Source: Actinidia chinensis
Taxonomy: Eukaryota; Streptophyta; Magnoliopsida; Ericales; Actinidiaceae
Length of the DNA: 20,597 nt
Reading direction: 5' to 3'
Assembly (NCBI GenBank): GCA_009663005.1
Contig: CM018895.1
Span: 20,217,548 to 20,238,144, forward strand
Shown here: one piece after another, positions 1-9,025 of the stretch
Layout of the letters: each line of letters starts with the position of its first letter
How positions within the stretch are numbered: position 1 is the first letter of the stretch
Position numbers and translations under genes: made by a program
The notes under the pieces: generated by a model
The model's database searches: none
Told to the model about the DNA's origin: nothing
What the model saw: the letters and a program-made list of their open reading frames with translations, nothing else

Positions 1-840
1 ATAATCAATTTTTCATAGACAGCGCTAATTGTAGGGTTGTTATACGAAAGGAGGAGATAAAATCAAGGATATATCCCAGTGGCAGTCCAACGGTTGCGGG
101 GTGGCTCTGGCCTCTTGAGCGACTGAGTTGTGATGCCTTGCCTGTGAGCACAACAATAGTGAAGACGGTCGCCGGAGCTATTTTTGAAAAAGGGCTCTCC
201 GACGGTCAAGTTAGACGTCCGGAATCTTAGAGAGAGAAAGTCTATGTATGTTTTTTAGAGTAAAATTTTACATACCTTTGTTAGAAACATTTGTGTTCTC
301 CTTTATACCTAGACTTAGCATGTGGCTCAATGCTTGTTGTGTCAATGAGTGGGTGGCTGACCCGGCCACGCCTCTACAATGTGGTTAGTAGTTACCATCA
401 AATATCGGCGTCTCTATCAGGGCATGGGGACTATCAGAAGGCACTCTGTTGTGCAAATTACCTTATGTCCCCAGTCATCCTTTGGGATTAGCGCTGGTTG
501 TTACCCCTCACCCAAACTTTCAGCGCAAAATTATTATCTGAGCTCGCTCGAAAATAGCACACCTTGGGGGTAGCAATGGGCTTAGCTTGGGAGGGTATTT
601 GTCTGTAGTGGTGATTTCTCCGAGCTCGGCACAGAGGGTCTCTGGGCTTGCCCCGTGGCGACGGTTGGTCAAGACCTCTGCCCTAGCAAAGCCAGTGTCG
701 AATGGTACCCGTACCGAGTTCCAGCATAGGGGGCCACGAGCTCGCTTTGTGGAGATCGATTGTTGGTGGGTTCCTACCCTAGTAGGGTTGGGTTACGTCA
801 TTTATAATTTGTCCTCTTACAGTAATTTTTTGGTTATCAA
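1..840. mobile_element. LTR-like, GC-richer non-coding tract (possible retroelement fragment)
   Basis: This stretch is clearly richer in G and C than the AT-rich DNA that follows. Around 183-240 it has a 'ctccgacggtcaagttag' block leading into 'agagagagaaag', a leader-like arrangement I associate from memory with LTRs or leaders of plant LTR retrotransposons. Several short open frames exist (for example 587-871), but their translations show no domain I recognise and they overlap one another in different frames, so I do not call them genes. The tract ends near 840, where the duplicated copy A begins. No terminal repeats or target duplication could be identified, and the left side runs off the window. 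The family and strand are unknown. Confidence 0.3.
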
Positions 841-1518
841 GAAAAATAAAAAAATTAAAAATAAAAGCTAAAAAATAAGAATAGTAATTTTTACACTTTC
901 TTTTCTTTAATTACACTCTATTTTATGTCTTTATTTGGTATAAGATTATCAAAATATTCAAGTATTTATATTATCTAAACTATGTTTTCTCAAAATATTC
1001 TAAAGGACATTTGAGTATTTTTCCCTAATTAAAAAAAATAAGTGGAAAGAAAAGAAGAATATAAAATCATTGCCTAAATTAATAAAAACATGCTAAAATG
1101 AAACTTTCATGACTAAAGCTATTATTTAAAAAATATAAGACTTTGTTTGGATAAGTGTGCCATTGGATACTTTTATTAAAAAAATATTTGAATTATATTT
1201 ATTTCAATTAATATTTATTTTGAAGAGAGAGAAGAGCGATATACGTGAATTTGTCAAATAATATTTATTTTGGAGTTATTAAATTTTTTTTTATTTTACC
1301 AATGAAATTCATAGGGTAATTTTTCTTAATTTAAAAATATCTTGCTCTATTCCCATCGAAACATACTTGACAAATTTGGAATGGAATTTTAAATTTTTTA
1401 ATTTTAAATTCACATATACTTAAGAATTCGTAAAAAAAAAATGAATGAGTGAACACGGAATTGATCCAAAAATGGGCCCCATCATAGAAGAGTGCACATT
1501 GACCAAGTTATCAATTTC

Positions 1519-1664
1519 GTATTTTTATTTTTATTTTTTTTGATTAATCACATAGTGTCCTAAAAAAAGCCTTTGGGCCCATCCAGACTAATCTCTGTGC
1601 CCTAAGCAGCTAGCCCTTCACACCTCAGGATGTAAACACGGATATGCGACGCAGCCACCAGGAT

Positions 1665-1715
<51 letters not shown>

Positions 1716-1818
1716 ACGACTGCGCCTTGTGCCCGGGGGAAGAGGTGAGAATCGAATCCTGAACCGTAAGTCCTGATAAGGCCGCGCTTATCACTTTGGC
1801 TAAGCCTTGTATTTTTTA
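1519..1818 (-). mobile_element. tRNA-derived SINE with two tRNA-like halves, inserted in copy A
   Basis: Copy B lacks this sequence (its uninterrupted site is near 7288-7305), so this is a ~280-bp insertion. Read on the minus strand it starts at about 1808 and ends in an A-rich tail (complement of 1521-1541). The first half has an A-box-like motif (complement of 1784-1803, TTAGCCAAAGTG) and a B-box-like motif (complement of 1749-1759, GGATTCGATTC). A second pair follows: A-like at the complement of 1711-1728 and B-like at the complement of 1661-1672 (GCGTTCGAATCC). Flanks 1519-1528 and 1809-1818 (gtatttttat / gtatttttta) look like a near-perfect target duplication, although the site is T-rich. 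Such elements are transcribed by RNA polymerase III and moved by LINE machinery. The two-headed structure suggests a dimeric SINE. Confidence 0.8.
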
Positions 1819-1833
1819 TATTTTATTTTACGC

Positions 1834-1874
1834 TTACTATCAGTTTGGTTATAAATAGGGAATCCCAAAATCTT
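1834..1874 (+). promoter_or_regulatory. Core promoter of the copy A secreted-protein gene
   Basis: A TATAAATA box lies at 1850-1857, 48 bases upstream of the ATG at 1898, which implies a very short leader if transcription starts about 30 bases downstream. The 41 bases from 1834 to 1874 are identical to 7311-7351 in copy B, a longer perfect match than in most surrounding duplicated DNA. The SINE stops only about 40 bases upstream of the TATA box, so upstream control sequences were displaced in copy A but not in copy B. Confidence 0.6.
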
Positions 1875-1897
1875 ACTATATTGTACAACTCGATAAA

Positions 1898-2508
1898 ATG
1901 GGTTCCAGGAAGTTGCTTGTTTTGGAGATCTTTCTCTTGACACTTATCCTTCTCTTGGCTTTTGAAGTGGCTGCAAGGGAACTGCTTGACGTCACAGGTA
2001 AGTTTCAATCTGGATTCTTGCTTTTGGGAACTGCTTTGGCTTTAGGTTGGTCAGTCGTATTGGCTTTTGGATTCTAACCGTTCATATGTAGGATTTTCTG
2101 AAAAATTATATAACGATTTCTGAAAAAACTTTAATTCTATAAAAATTTATTTTAATAGAATTCAAATCAATCGTTAATATTAATTTATATCAAGATAAAT
2201 AAGTTCAAAATAGAACCCTAAATGTTGAACTGAACTTATCTACAATATGAACGGTTTGTGTCATTAAATGAACTCAAAATAAAACTCAAAATTTTTTGAG
2301 TTGCACCCATACAACTTCAGAGAAGCCAGATCCATATTATATATATGAACATAAGAATCTTGATATATTATCTTTTGGAAAGAGTTTTACTAGAGACAAT
2401 GAACAGTGGATGGATAATGCAAATTCACATGTGGTGGTACCCACGTGTTTATTAGCTCATTGCCAATGCACTGAACAAAATATATATTTTTTATTTTTTT
2501 TATTTTGA
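1898..2508 (+). CDS. Putative two-exon small secreted protein (copy A), 95 codons
   Basis: Exon 1 (1898-1997) encodes MGSRKLLVLEIFLLTLILLL followed by AFEVAAREL, a classic signal peptide: basic start, about 16 hydrophobic residues and a small-residue cleavage region. This resembles the N-termini of plant small secreted and glycine-rich proteins. A consensus donor (gtaagt) follows at 1998. An acceptor (acaacttcag) ends at 2320. Exon 2 (2321-2508) joins in the correct phase: the single leftover G plus AG gives Glu, then KPDPYYIYEH and on to a stop at 2506-2508. The mature part would be about 65 residues, with three cysteines (CLLAHCQC) and a hydrophobic end. No glycine-rich region is present and I do not recognise the mature sequence. 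The intron is 323 bases and carries an inverted-repeat element. Without splicing, the frame from the same ATG ends at 2077 (59 residues). The start is supported by its position after the TATA box and by conservation in copy B. Exon 2 is the uncertain part: its 3' end is AT-rich and may be non-coding. Confidence 0.45.
2066..2290. mobile_element. Small inverted-repeat element (MITE-like) inside the intron of copy A
   Basis: AACCGTTCATATGTAG at 2076-2091 is matched in inverted orientation by CTACAATATGAACGGTT at 2240-2256, giving about 180 bp bounded by imperfect inverted repeats. The same structure sits in the intron of copy B, where the outer arms are longer, and a related partial copy lies at 9757-9990. 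It was therefore present before the block duplicated. Relative to copy B, about 190 bases of the left part are missing here. There is no coding capacity. The transposon superfamily is unclear because no clean target duplication is visible. Confidence 0.5.
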
Positions 2509-2997
2509 AAATCATGTCCAATGTTCTCTTCTACTTTTTATATTTCGTGTTTGATTGGCAACTAGAAATGGTTATAAGTTTATAACACACATAATACTGT
2601 TCATGCTTGGTAATGTTAGATTTTGTTAAAGTGTTTTTTGGAAAAGCAACCCTTGAAGTATTTCTGAAAATATGCTTAAATCGACCCTTCAAAAGAAAAA
2701 ACAAAAGCATTAAGTAATTTTTTAAAGGTTTTCCAAATATTCACGTACAACGTTTTTCTAGATAAAAATTGACAAAAAGCTTCTAGAAATTTTTCAAAAC
2801 ATGCTCACTATATTCCAAAAGTGTGAAATATAATATATCACACGATTACACTCCCATGGTATATTATATCCCCACCAGCAAACATGGCCCCCTCTCAATA
2901 TTCATTCAATGGCTATGACCAATCCTTTTTTTCTTATCCCAAGCCATATCCTGATATCCTAACCCAAACAAACATAGTATATGTATTATTACTTTTT

Positions 2998-3097
2998 NNN
3001 NNNNNNNNNNNNNNNNNNNNNNNNNNNNNNNNNNNNNNNNNNNNNNNNNNNNNNNNNNNNNNNNNNNNNNNNNNNNNNNNNNNNNNNNNNNNNNNNN
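2998..3097. other. Assembly gap of 100 N
   Basis: Exactly 100 consecutive N bases. The right edge opens directly inside the ~101-bp repeat array, so the gap was probably caused by unresolved tandem repeats. The true length is unknown because 100 is a customary placeholder size. Confidence 0.95.
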
Positions 3098-3905
3098 AAT
3101 TCTTTACACTCTTTTAGTATTTAAGGGAAAAGATCTTTAATAAATTTGGCAGCCCAATGCTGTAGCATTAACATCTATCATGTCCCTCTCTCCCATCTTT
3201 AAAATCTTTCAGTATTTTAAAAAGACATCTATATTAACCTTGTCATTGGTCCGAAAAGTTGTGTTGCATTAAAGCCTATCATGTCCTCTATCTCCATCTT
3301 TACAATCTTTAGAATTTCAGGAAAAAATCCTTCAATAAATTTGGAATTAGCCCAATGTCGTGTAGCATTAAAATCTATCATGTCCCTCTCTCCCAACTTT
3401 AAAATCTTTCGATATTTTAAAAACATCCCTATTAAAACTGGGCATGGTTCAACAAAAATCGGTGTAGCCATTAAATTCGGATCATGTTCACTTCTTCCCA
3501 TCTTTATAATCTTTTAGATATTTAAGGAAAGATCCTTAATAAAATTGGCCATTGGTCCAAAGTTGTGTTGCATTAAAGCTATCATGCCCTTCTCTCCCAT
3601 CTTAACAATCTTTTAGATATTTCAACGGAAAGATCCTTATTAAATTTGGCATTAGGCCCAATGTCGTGTAGCATTAAAATCCTATCATGTCCCTCTCTCC
3701 CATCTTTAAAATATTTTAAATATTTTAAGAAAACATCCCTACTAAACTTGGCATTGGTCCAAAATCATGTAGCATTAAATCCTATCCTGTCACTTTCTCC
3801 CATCTTTGAAATCTCCCACGTATTTTATAGAAACAACCCTAATAAACTTGGCAGTGATTAGAAGAAGTCTGTAGCATTAAAGTGTATCATATCCATCTCT
3901 TTTAA
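3098..3905. repeat. Satellite-like tandem array, ~101-bp unit, about eight units, three-unit higher order
   Basis: The motif 'gt(a/t)gcatta' recurs at about 3162, 3263, 3362, 3463, 3567, 3668, 3769 and 3871, a spacing of 99-103 bases. Each unit also has a 'tatcatgtccctctctccca' type block and 'tctttaaaatctttt' type block. Neighbouring units fall into classes that repeat every third unit: units near 3263, 3362 and 3463 resemble those near 3567, 3668 and 3769, giving a period of about 304-306 bases. The unit nearest the gap resembles the class at 3362 and 3668. The last unit is the most diverged. Open frames here (for example 3229-3501 minus, 3281-3517 and 3646-3861 plus) merely reflect the repeat and are not genes. 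Confidence 0.9.
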
Positions 3906-4870
3906 AGTATAATTTATTTATTTATTTATTTTATTAATTAATTTAGTTATCAAGTGTTACATGGTGGGAGGTCTCAAATTACTATTTGTGGCTGAAGATG
4001 GTACCTAGTGATTCAAAACATTGACCCATGCCGATGCCGTGAATTGACTGCAAACGGAGGCCAATTACCCACGTCCCACGTTATCTTAGTCTTGGGACAT
4101 TTCTCATCTAAACTAAAAAATTGGAATTTAAATGGTGGAAATTGTTTATTAAAAAAAATAAATTTTTGGCCAATTTTATTAAAACGTTCATTAAAAAATA
4201 AAAGATCTAGTAAAAAAGCCAAAATTTTGGAGATTTGTTAGGAAAATAATTTTGGGCCAATTTTGAAGAAAAATAAAAGAGTAATCCTACATCTTTTGAA
4301 GCCAGTCTAGTTGGATATGCTTAACTTAGTGAGGTGATTAATATCTGATAATTTTTTTATTCAAAATCATAAGATTAAATGGAAAATTGACACCCAAAAT
4401 TCACTGCTTCAATATTAGGGAAGAATGGTAAAATAAATTGCCACATTGGTCCATTTATGAGGTCCTTTAGCGGGTTTACAAGCTTTCCCCTTGAATTGGT
4501 CTGGGGCCCGAGGGGCAACCATGTTTCATGGAGGAGGGAGAGGACTGCACCTTTGTGTTACCATTTGGAAAAAAAAAAAAAATATTATTATTTATTTGAG
4601 ATTTTAAAAGCGTTCAAAAGGTGCTTACAATGTGGCAATGGGGTCCTTATGAAAGGAACACGGTCTCTTACCCAACGGTCTGAAATTTGTACCACGTAGT
4701 TGTGGCCTGGAATGTTCGTGCGTCCCATTTTTGGCACGAGCATTCAGTGGCACTTTTCGCCATGATGGAGCAAACTGTTGACTGTTGATCTGTACGAACG
4801 AAACTTCCGTCACCGAAAAAACTCAATTAGGATGGCTACGAATATAGATGAATCGAATTAATTAAACAAT
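3906..4870. other. AT-rich intergenic DNA, no gene recognised
   Basis: It starts with an ATTT-type simple repeat (3912-3945). The rest is AT-rich with a more balanced stretch around 4450-4815. Short open frames at 4008-4241, 4457-4699 and 4625-4813 have no start context, conserved domain or matching partner, and several overlap on opposite strands. I see no terminal repeats, RNA gene or recognisable transposon protein. Confidence 0.6.
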
Positions 4871-6497
4871 TTTCAATGTGGAAAATTAAACAAACAAATG
4901 AGAGAATAAAAAACAAAAATAAAAAAAAAAATCAAATTTTATGTGTGTTCGACACTGTATTAGGTACAGACTGTCAAACAAGTAAAGGTTCCACTAACAA
5001 ACCAACGATTGCCCCGAAGAAGAAGAGCCAAAGGAAAGAGAAATGTTTGTTGAAAAACTCCTCTCCAAAGCCTCACCAATATCAACTAGCAATTTTCCCC
5101 GACCCTAGGTAGACAACTCAAAACAAAAAACTCTCTCTCACATAAAAAGATTAAAGACTAACCAAAGTCCCCAATTGGGGGGTCCAAGGGAAACTAAAAA
5201 AAATTTCTTCAAAAACTTGAAGGTCATCCAAGTCCCCATAAAGATCTTTCAAAGGAACTAGAAATTTACCAAAGATTAGAGAATCTTCCAAATTTATAAC
5301 CAAAAAATCCTTCGTTAAAAACAAACAATACCAAAAGTGTTTCTTACCAAACAAGCTCCTAAAACCAATAAAGAATTACAAAAAAATAGAGTTTAGAAAT
5401 TCTAAAACGAGTTTAATTATTCAAATCTTACCAATCAAAACCAATCTAATTGTCAATATCTAAGTGTGAAGCTGAAAAGGCAAAATTATCTTACTTGTCT
5501 GATTCTAAATTAACAGATGGTACCTTCTCTAGATCAAAATTGAATTATTGCTTTTGGGGTTTTCGCAAAACTGAGGAAATTTTGTTCTAGTGGTTCTTTG
5601 TTTTTTTTTGGGACTTTACGTTCGATTGATATTGATAATATTTTCATTGTGGTTTAGTGGTTTCTCTTAATGGAGTATAAAATAAAATTATCGATTTTAT
5701 TTTATACACATTTTTTTTTAAGATACATGTTTTTCTTTCTTTCAAGTACCATTTTTTCTTTCTTCACTCGATGCTTTTATCGATTTCGACGAGAAGTTAC
5801 AAACATTGCATACATTACTTTTTAGGCAACATTTTTTATGAAGTGTTAATTTCGTTAGAAAGGAAAAGCTACTGAGCTGTAGTAGTTGTATTTTTTAATA
5901 TATTGTAATCAGATGTTGCTAAATAAATGATGCTTTAAAATGTTTTGAGACAAATGGTATATGAGAAGTTTTTATCCGGAAAGATTAGGTACGGAAAAAT
6001 CTATTACTTTCTTGTAGTGATTTCTTTTCTTTTTTAAGCATTATGTAGGGCTCCATTTAAGAGTTCACTTAGGTCTCCAAAAACTTAGGACTTGCTCTCG
6101 ATTCAATTCATGTCTAAGTTAGTAAATAAAGAGATTACATACACTGTTGGTTCACTGTAGAAACAAATTGAAAAGTTTTCATTTGTTCTGCACGATCACT
6201 ATATTTCAGGAGACAAACGTCTAAAATAGTAAACACCTTAACGATGGAAAATTCTGTCTTTAAGGACATAGTGCTAAACACTAGCCTTTGATTAGTCTCC
6301 TTCGAATTTCTCACTACAATTTGTTTTATACAAGGTATATCTTCTTCTGCAATCAGTTATTTGTGTTCAAACCACATAATCTGTTTCTGATTTTGTTTCT
6401 AAAAGTAATTGTTGTTTCCAAAAGAGTTTTTGGTTATGTTTCTACAAAATCAGATTTTTTAAACAGTTTAGCTTCTGCAAATTAAATCTGTTTCTGT

Positions 6498-6499
<2 letters not shown>
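4871..6499. other. AT-rich intergenic DNA, no gene recognised
   Basis: Mostly low-complexity A- or T-rich sequence. A minus-strand open frame at 5151-5354 (67 codons) gives a hydrophobic peptide (residues such as KHFWYCLFLTKDF and FGKFLVPLKDLYGD) that I cannot assign. It may be part of an unrecognised dispersed repeat. The frames at 4876-5112 and 6288-6485 also lack any recognisable feature. Nothing here repeats elsewhere in the window. Confidence 0.55.
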
Positions 6500-6535
<36 letters not shown>

Positions 6536-6536
6536 T

Positions 6537-6568
<32 letters not shown>

Positions 6569-6578
6569 AAAAAAAAAG
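6500..6578. repeat. Compound microsatellite (TA)n-(CA)n-A-run
   Basis: An almost uninterrupted TA repeat (6500-6554) passes into a CA repeat (6554-6568) and then an A run. It sits exactly where the homology of copy B with copy A starts, so it marks the left junction of the duplicated block. Confidence 0.95.
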
Positions 6579-7310
6579 AATTAAAAAGTAAAAGCTAAAA
6601 ATAAAAATAGTAATTTTCACACTTTTTTTTTCCTTCAATTACACTCTATTTTGTGTCTTTATTTGGTATAAGATTATCAAAATACCCAAGTATTTATATT
6701 TCTAAACTACTTTTCTCAAAATATTCTAATTGCATAGAAGGACATTTAAGTATTTTTGCCAAATAAAAAAAAAGAAATGGAATTAGAGAAAAAAAGAATG
6801 TAAAAATCATTACCTAAATTAATGAAAACATGCTAAAATGAAAATTTTCTGATGCCATCTATTACTTAAAAAATATAATATTCCGTTTGGATATGTGAAT
6901 TTCAAATGCTATTTAATTTTTTTTAAAAGAAGAATATTTTAATTACACGTATTTCAATTAACACTTATATTGGAAAAAGAGAGAGCGGAGTGAGATGTGT
7001 GAATTTGTCAAATTACACTAATTTTGAGTTATTTAAAATTCTTTTCATTTACTATTGAAATTCAAAGGGTAATTTTTCTCAATCTTAAATTTTTTTGCTC
7101 TATTCGCCATCAAAACATAATTTTTGCTCTATTCACCATCGAAACATACTCGACGAATTTGGAAGGAAAATTTCAAATTTTTTATTTTTAAAGGGAATCT
7201 AAGATCCATGAAGAATGACTCAACGCGGAATTGCTCTAGAATGGTCCCCATCATAGAAGAGTGCACATCAACCAAGTAATCAATTTCATATTTTTTATTT
7301 TATTTTACGG

Positions 7311-7351
7311 TTACTATCAGTTTGGTTATAAATAGGGAATCCCAAAATCTT
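7311..7351 (+). promoter_or_regulatory. Core promoter of the copy B secreted-protein gene
   Basis: A TATAAATA box lies at 7327-7334, again 48 bases before the MGSR methionine at 7375. The block is identical over 41 bases to 1834-1874. In this copy the upstream DNA is not interrupted by the SINE. An extra upstream in-frame ATG exists at 7360 (MTKRK before MGSR) that copy A lacks. Confidence 0.6.
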
Positions 7352-7374
7352 GTTATTGTATGACTAAGAGAAAA

Positions 7375-8019
7375 ATGGGTTCCAGGAAGTTGCTTGTTTT
7401 GGAGATATTTCTCTCGACTCTTATACTTCTCTATTCTTTTGAAGTGGCTGCAAGGGAACTTTCTTTTGGAGACGTCACACGTAAGTTTCAATCTGGATTC
7501 TTTCTTTTGGCAACTGCTTTGGGTCGGTTGGTCGGTCGTATTAGAGTCTCTGGAAGTCAGTTAAGTATAAAAAAAAAAAAAACTCAAATTTGTTTTTAAT
7601 GGTTTATATTACAAACATTGTGGCAAGATATTATTCGCCTAACATGCCAAGCAAGAAGCCCATCATATCCAACATGATATTATACGAACTAGGCTTCTTT
7701 ACGGATCATTTTTGGACTGTAATTTAAGTATTTTGAGTTATTTCAATGATTCAAACCGTTTATATGTAAACCTCCTACAAAATATTAATTCTGTAAAAAA
7801 TTATTTTGATTGGATTCAAATCAATAGTTAAATTTATTTAATCAAAATAAGTGAACTCAAAATTGAACCCCAAATTTTGAACTGAACCTATTTATAATAT
7901 GAACAATTTGTATCATTAAAATGAACTCAAAATAAAATCCGAAATGCTTGAGTTGCATCCGTACAACTTTAGAGAAGCCAGATCTATATTATATATACGA
8001 ACATAGGAACTTGATATAG
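7375..8019 (+). pseudogene. Copy B of the small secreted-protein gene, early stop in exon 2
   Basis: Exon 1 (7375-7480) encodes MGSRKLLVLEIFLSTLILLY then SFEVAARELSFGDVT. It has the same signal peptide and same-phase donor (gtaagt at 7481) as copy A, and is six bases longer, an in-frame two-codon difference. An acceptor (acaactttag) ends at 7972. Exon 2 starts QKPDLYYIYEH, parallel to EKPDPYYIYEH in copy A, but one base is missing after the Arg-Asn region and a TAG follows at 8017-8019, giving 50 residues. Downstream of the frameshift the DNA remains similar to copy A. It may be a pseudogene, or the real mature peptide may be short and the longer copy A frame fortuitous. The start at 7375 is preferred over 7360 because only the former is shared. 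Confidence 0.45.
7640..7930. mobile_element. MITE-like element in the intron of copy B
   Basis: The left arm (7733-7770, TTGAGTTATTTCAATGATTC continuing to ATGTAAA) pairs as an imperfect inverted repeat with 7890-7928. A further outer left part starts near 7640 ('aagaagcccatcat') and is shared with 9757-9990, which shows that it belongs to the element rather than to the intron. There are no coding frames. It lies entirely within the proposed 7481-7972 intron. Confidence 0.5.
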
Positions 8020-8219
8020 TACTTTTTGGAAAGAGTTTTGGTGGAGACAATGTATAATGGATGAAAAATGCAAATTCATATGTGGTGGTACCTGCGTTTT
8101 TATTGGCTCATTACCAATGCATTATACAAAATGCATTTCTTTTTCTTTTTTTTTTTGAAAATCATGACCAATGTTCTCTTCTACTTTTTATATTTTGTGT
8201 TTCGTTGGCAACCAAAGAT

Positions 8220-8430
8220 CAAAATTTCATTTCGAGGGTTTGTTTCTGTTGGCAACGAAAACGTTTTGACTGTTTCGATGGAAACAAAATGAATTTTTGT
8301 TCCTTGTTGGCAACTAAAAATGGTTATATGTTTACAACACATGAGAGAAATGTTTCGACTGTTTCAATGGAAAACAAACGAAATTGTATCCTGATGACAA
8401 CTAAAAAGGTTATATATATTTATAACACAT
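8220..8430. repeat. Local degenerate tandem expansion in copy B
   Basis: The segment 'ttggcaac(t/g)aaaa', followed either by 'ggttata...tataacacat' or by 'tttcgactgtttcaatgg'-like blocks, occurs near 8203, 8254, 8308 and in altered form near 8393. Copy A has a single occurrence near 2553-2590. The expansion therefore arose in B after duplication, or was lost in A. It creates the 123-codon open frame at 8061-8432, which I do not regard as a gene. Confidence 0.6.
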
Positions 8431-8892
8431 GAGAGAATACTGTGCATGTTTGGTAAAACTTAAACAAGGCACGCCTCTTAGATTTTGTTAAAAGATTTTT
8501 GAAAAAGCAACCCTTGGAGTATTTCTGAAAATATGCTTAATTCCCCCCTCAGAAGCAAAAAACAAAAGCATTGTTAAGTAAATTTTTAAAGGTTTTTCCA
8601 ACATTCACGTACAAATTTTTTCTAGATTAAAATTGACAAAAAGCTTCTAGAAATTTTTTCAAACATGCTAACTATATTCTAAAAAGTGTGAAATATAATA
8701 TATCACCCAATTTACACTCTCATAGTATATCATATCCCCACCGGCAAACATGGTTACCTCTCAATATTCATTCAATGGCTAAGATTAATCCTTTTTTCCT
8801 TATCCCAAGCCATATCCTAAGTTCTTAACCCAAACAAATATAGTATATATAATTTTACTTTTTATTTATCATTTATTTTATTGCATTACATA

Positions 8893-8955
8893 CATAGTTA
8901 TCAGAACTGAACCGGCGATTGAACTAATTAAGGCATTGGTTCAATGATTTACTGA

Positions 8956-9025
<70 letters not shown>

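Larger units (their letters stand above)
845..2997 (+). repeat. Copy A of a ~2.2-kb segmental duplication
   Basis: This block aligns by eye with 6566-8892 in the same orientation, with long identical runs broken by small indels. Anchors include 'tttggtataagattatcaaa' (946 and 6663 areas), the shared promoter and first exon (1834-1997 against 7311-7480), 'gagaagccagat' (2320 and 7972 areas), 'aagcttctagaaattttt' (2777 and 8641 areas) and 'tatatcac' near the end. It differs from copy B by an extra SINE at 1529-1808 and a shorter intron. It continues up to the assembly gap at 2998, so its true right end is hidden. Both copies carry one small secreted-protein gene, so the duplication copied a gene with its promoter. 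Confidence 0.85.
6566..8892 (+). repeat. Copy B of the ~2.2-kb segmental duplication
   Basis: Direct-orientation relative of 845-2997. It retains the site without the SINE, a longer intron (492 against 323 bases) and an extra local expansion at 8220-8430. On the right it ends against the DNA transposon whose target duplication begins at 8885. The homologous sequence in copy A is lost in the N gap just after 'attactttt', so only the left junction is defined here. Confidence 0.85.

Noticed and set aside
1661..1803. tRNA gene(s)
   Set aside because: A- and B-box-like motifs are present, but no cloverleaf with paired acceptor stem is visible, and the segment is an insertion with an A-rich tail, so a SINE fits better.
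2321..2380. YIY motif suggesting a phytosulfokine precursor
   Set aside because: The phytosulfokine core is YIYTQ; both copies read YIYEH, and the usual surrounding residues are absent.
3229..3861. Open frames on both strands within the tandem array
   Set aside because: They mirror one another on opposite strands and are a by-product of the repeated unit.
3098..3905. CRISPR-like array
   Set aside because: The ~101-bp units are contiguous diverged copies without short repeats separated by unique spacers, and the context is a plant nuclear genome.
5151..5354. 67-codon minus-strand frame with a hydrophobic, aromatic-rich peptide
   Set aside because: No start context, domain or partner copy is visible; kept only as a note in the intergenic entry.
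8061..8432. 123-codon plus-strand open frame
   Set aside because: It arises from a copy-B-specific tandem expansion and low-complexity T-rich DNA; the corresponding copy A sequence has stops.
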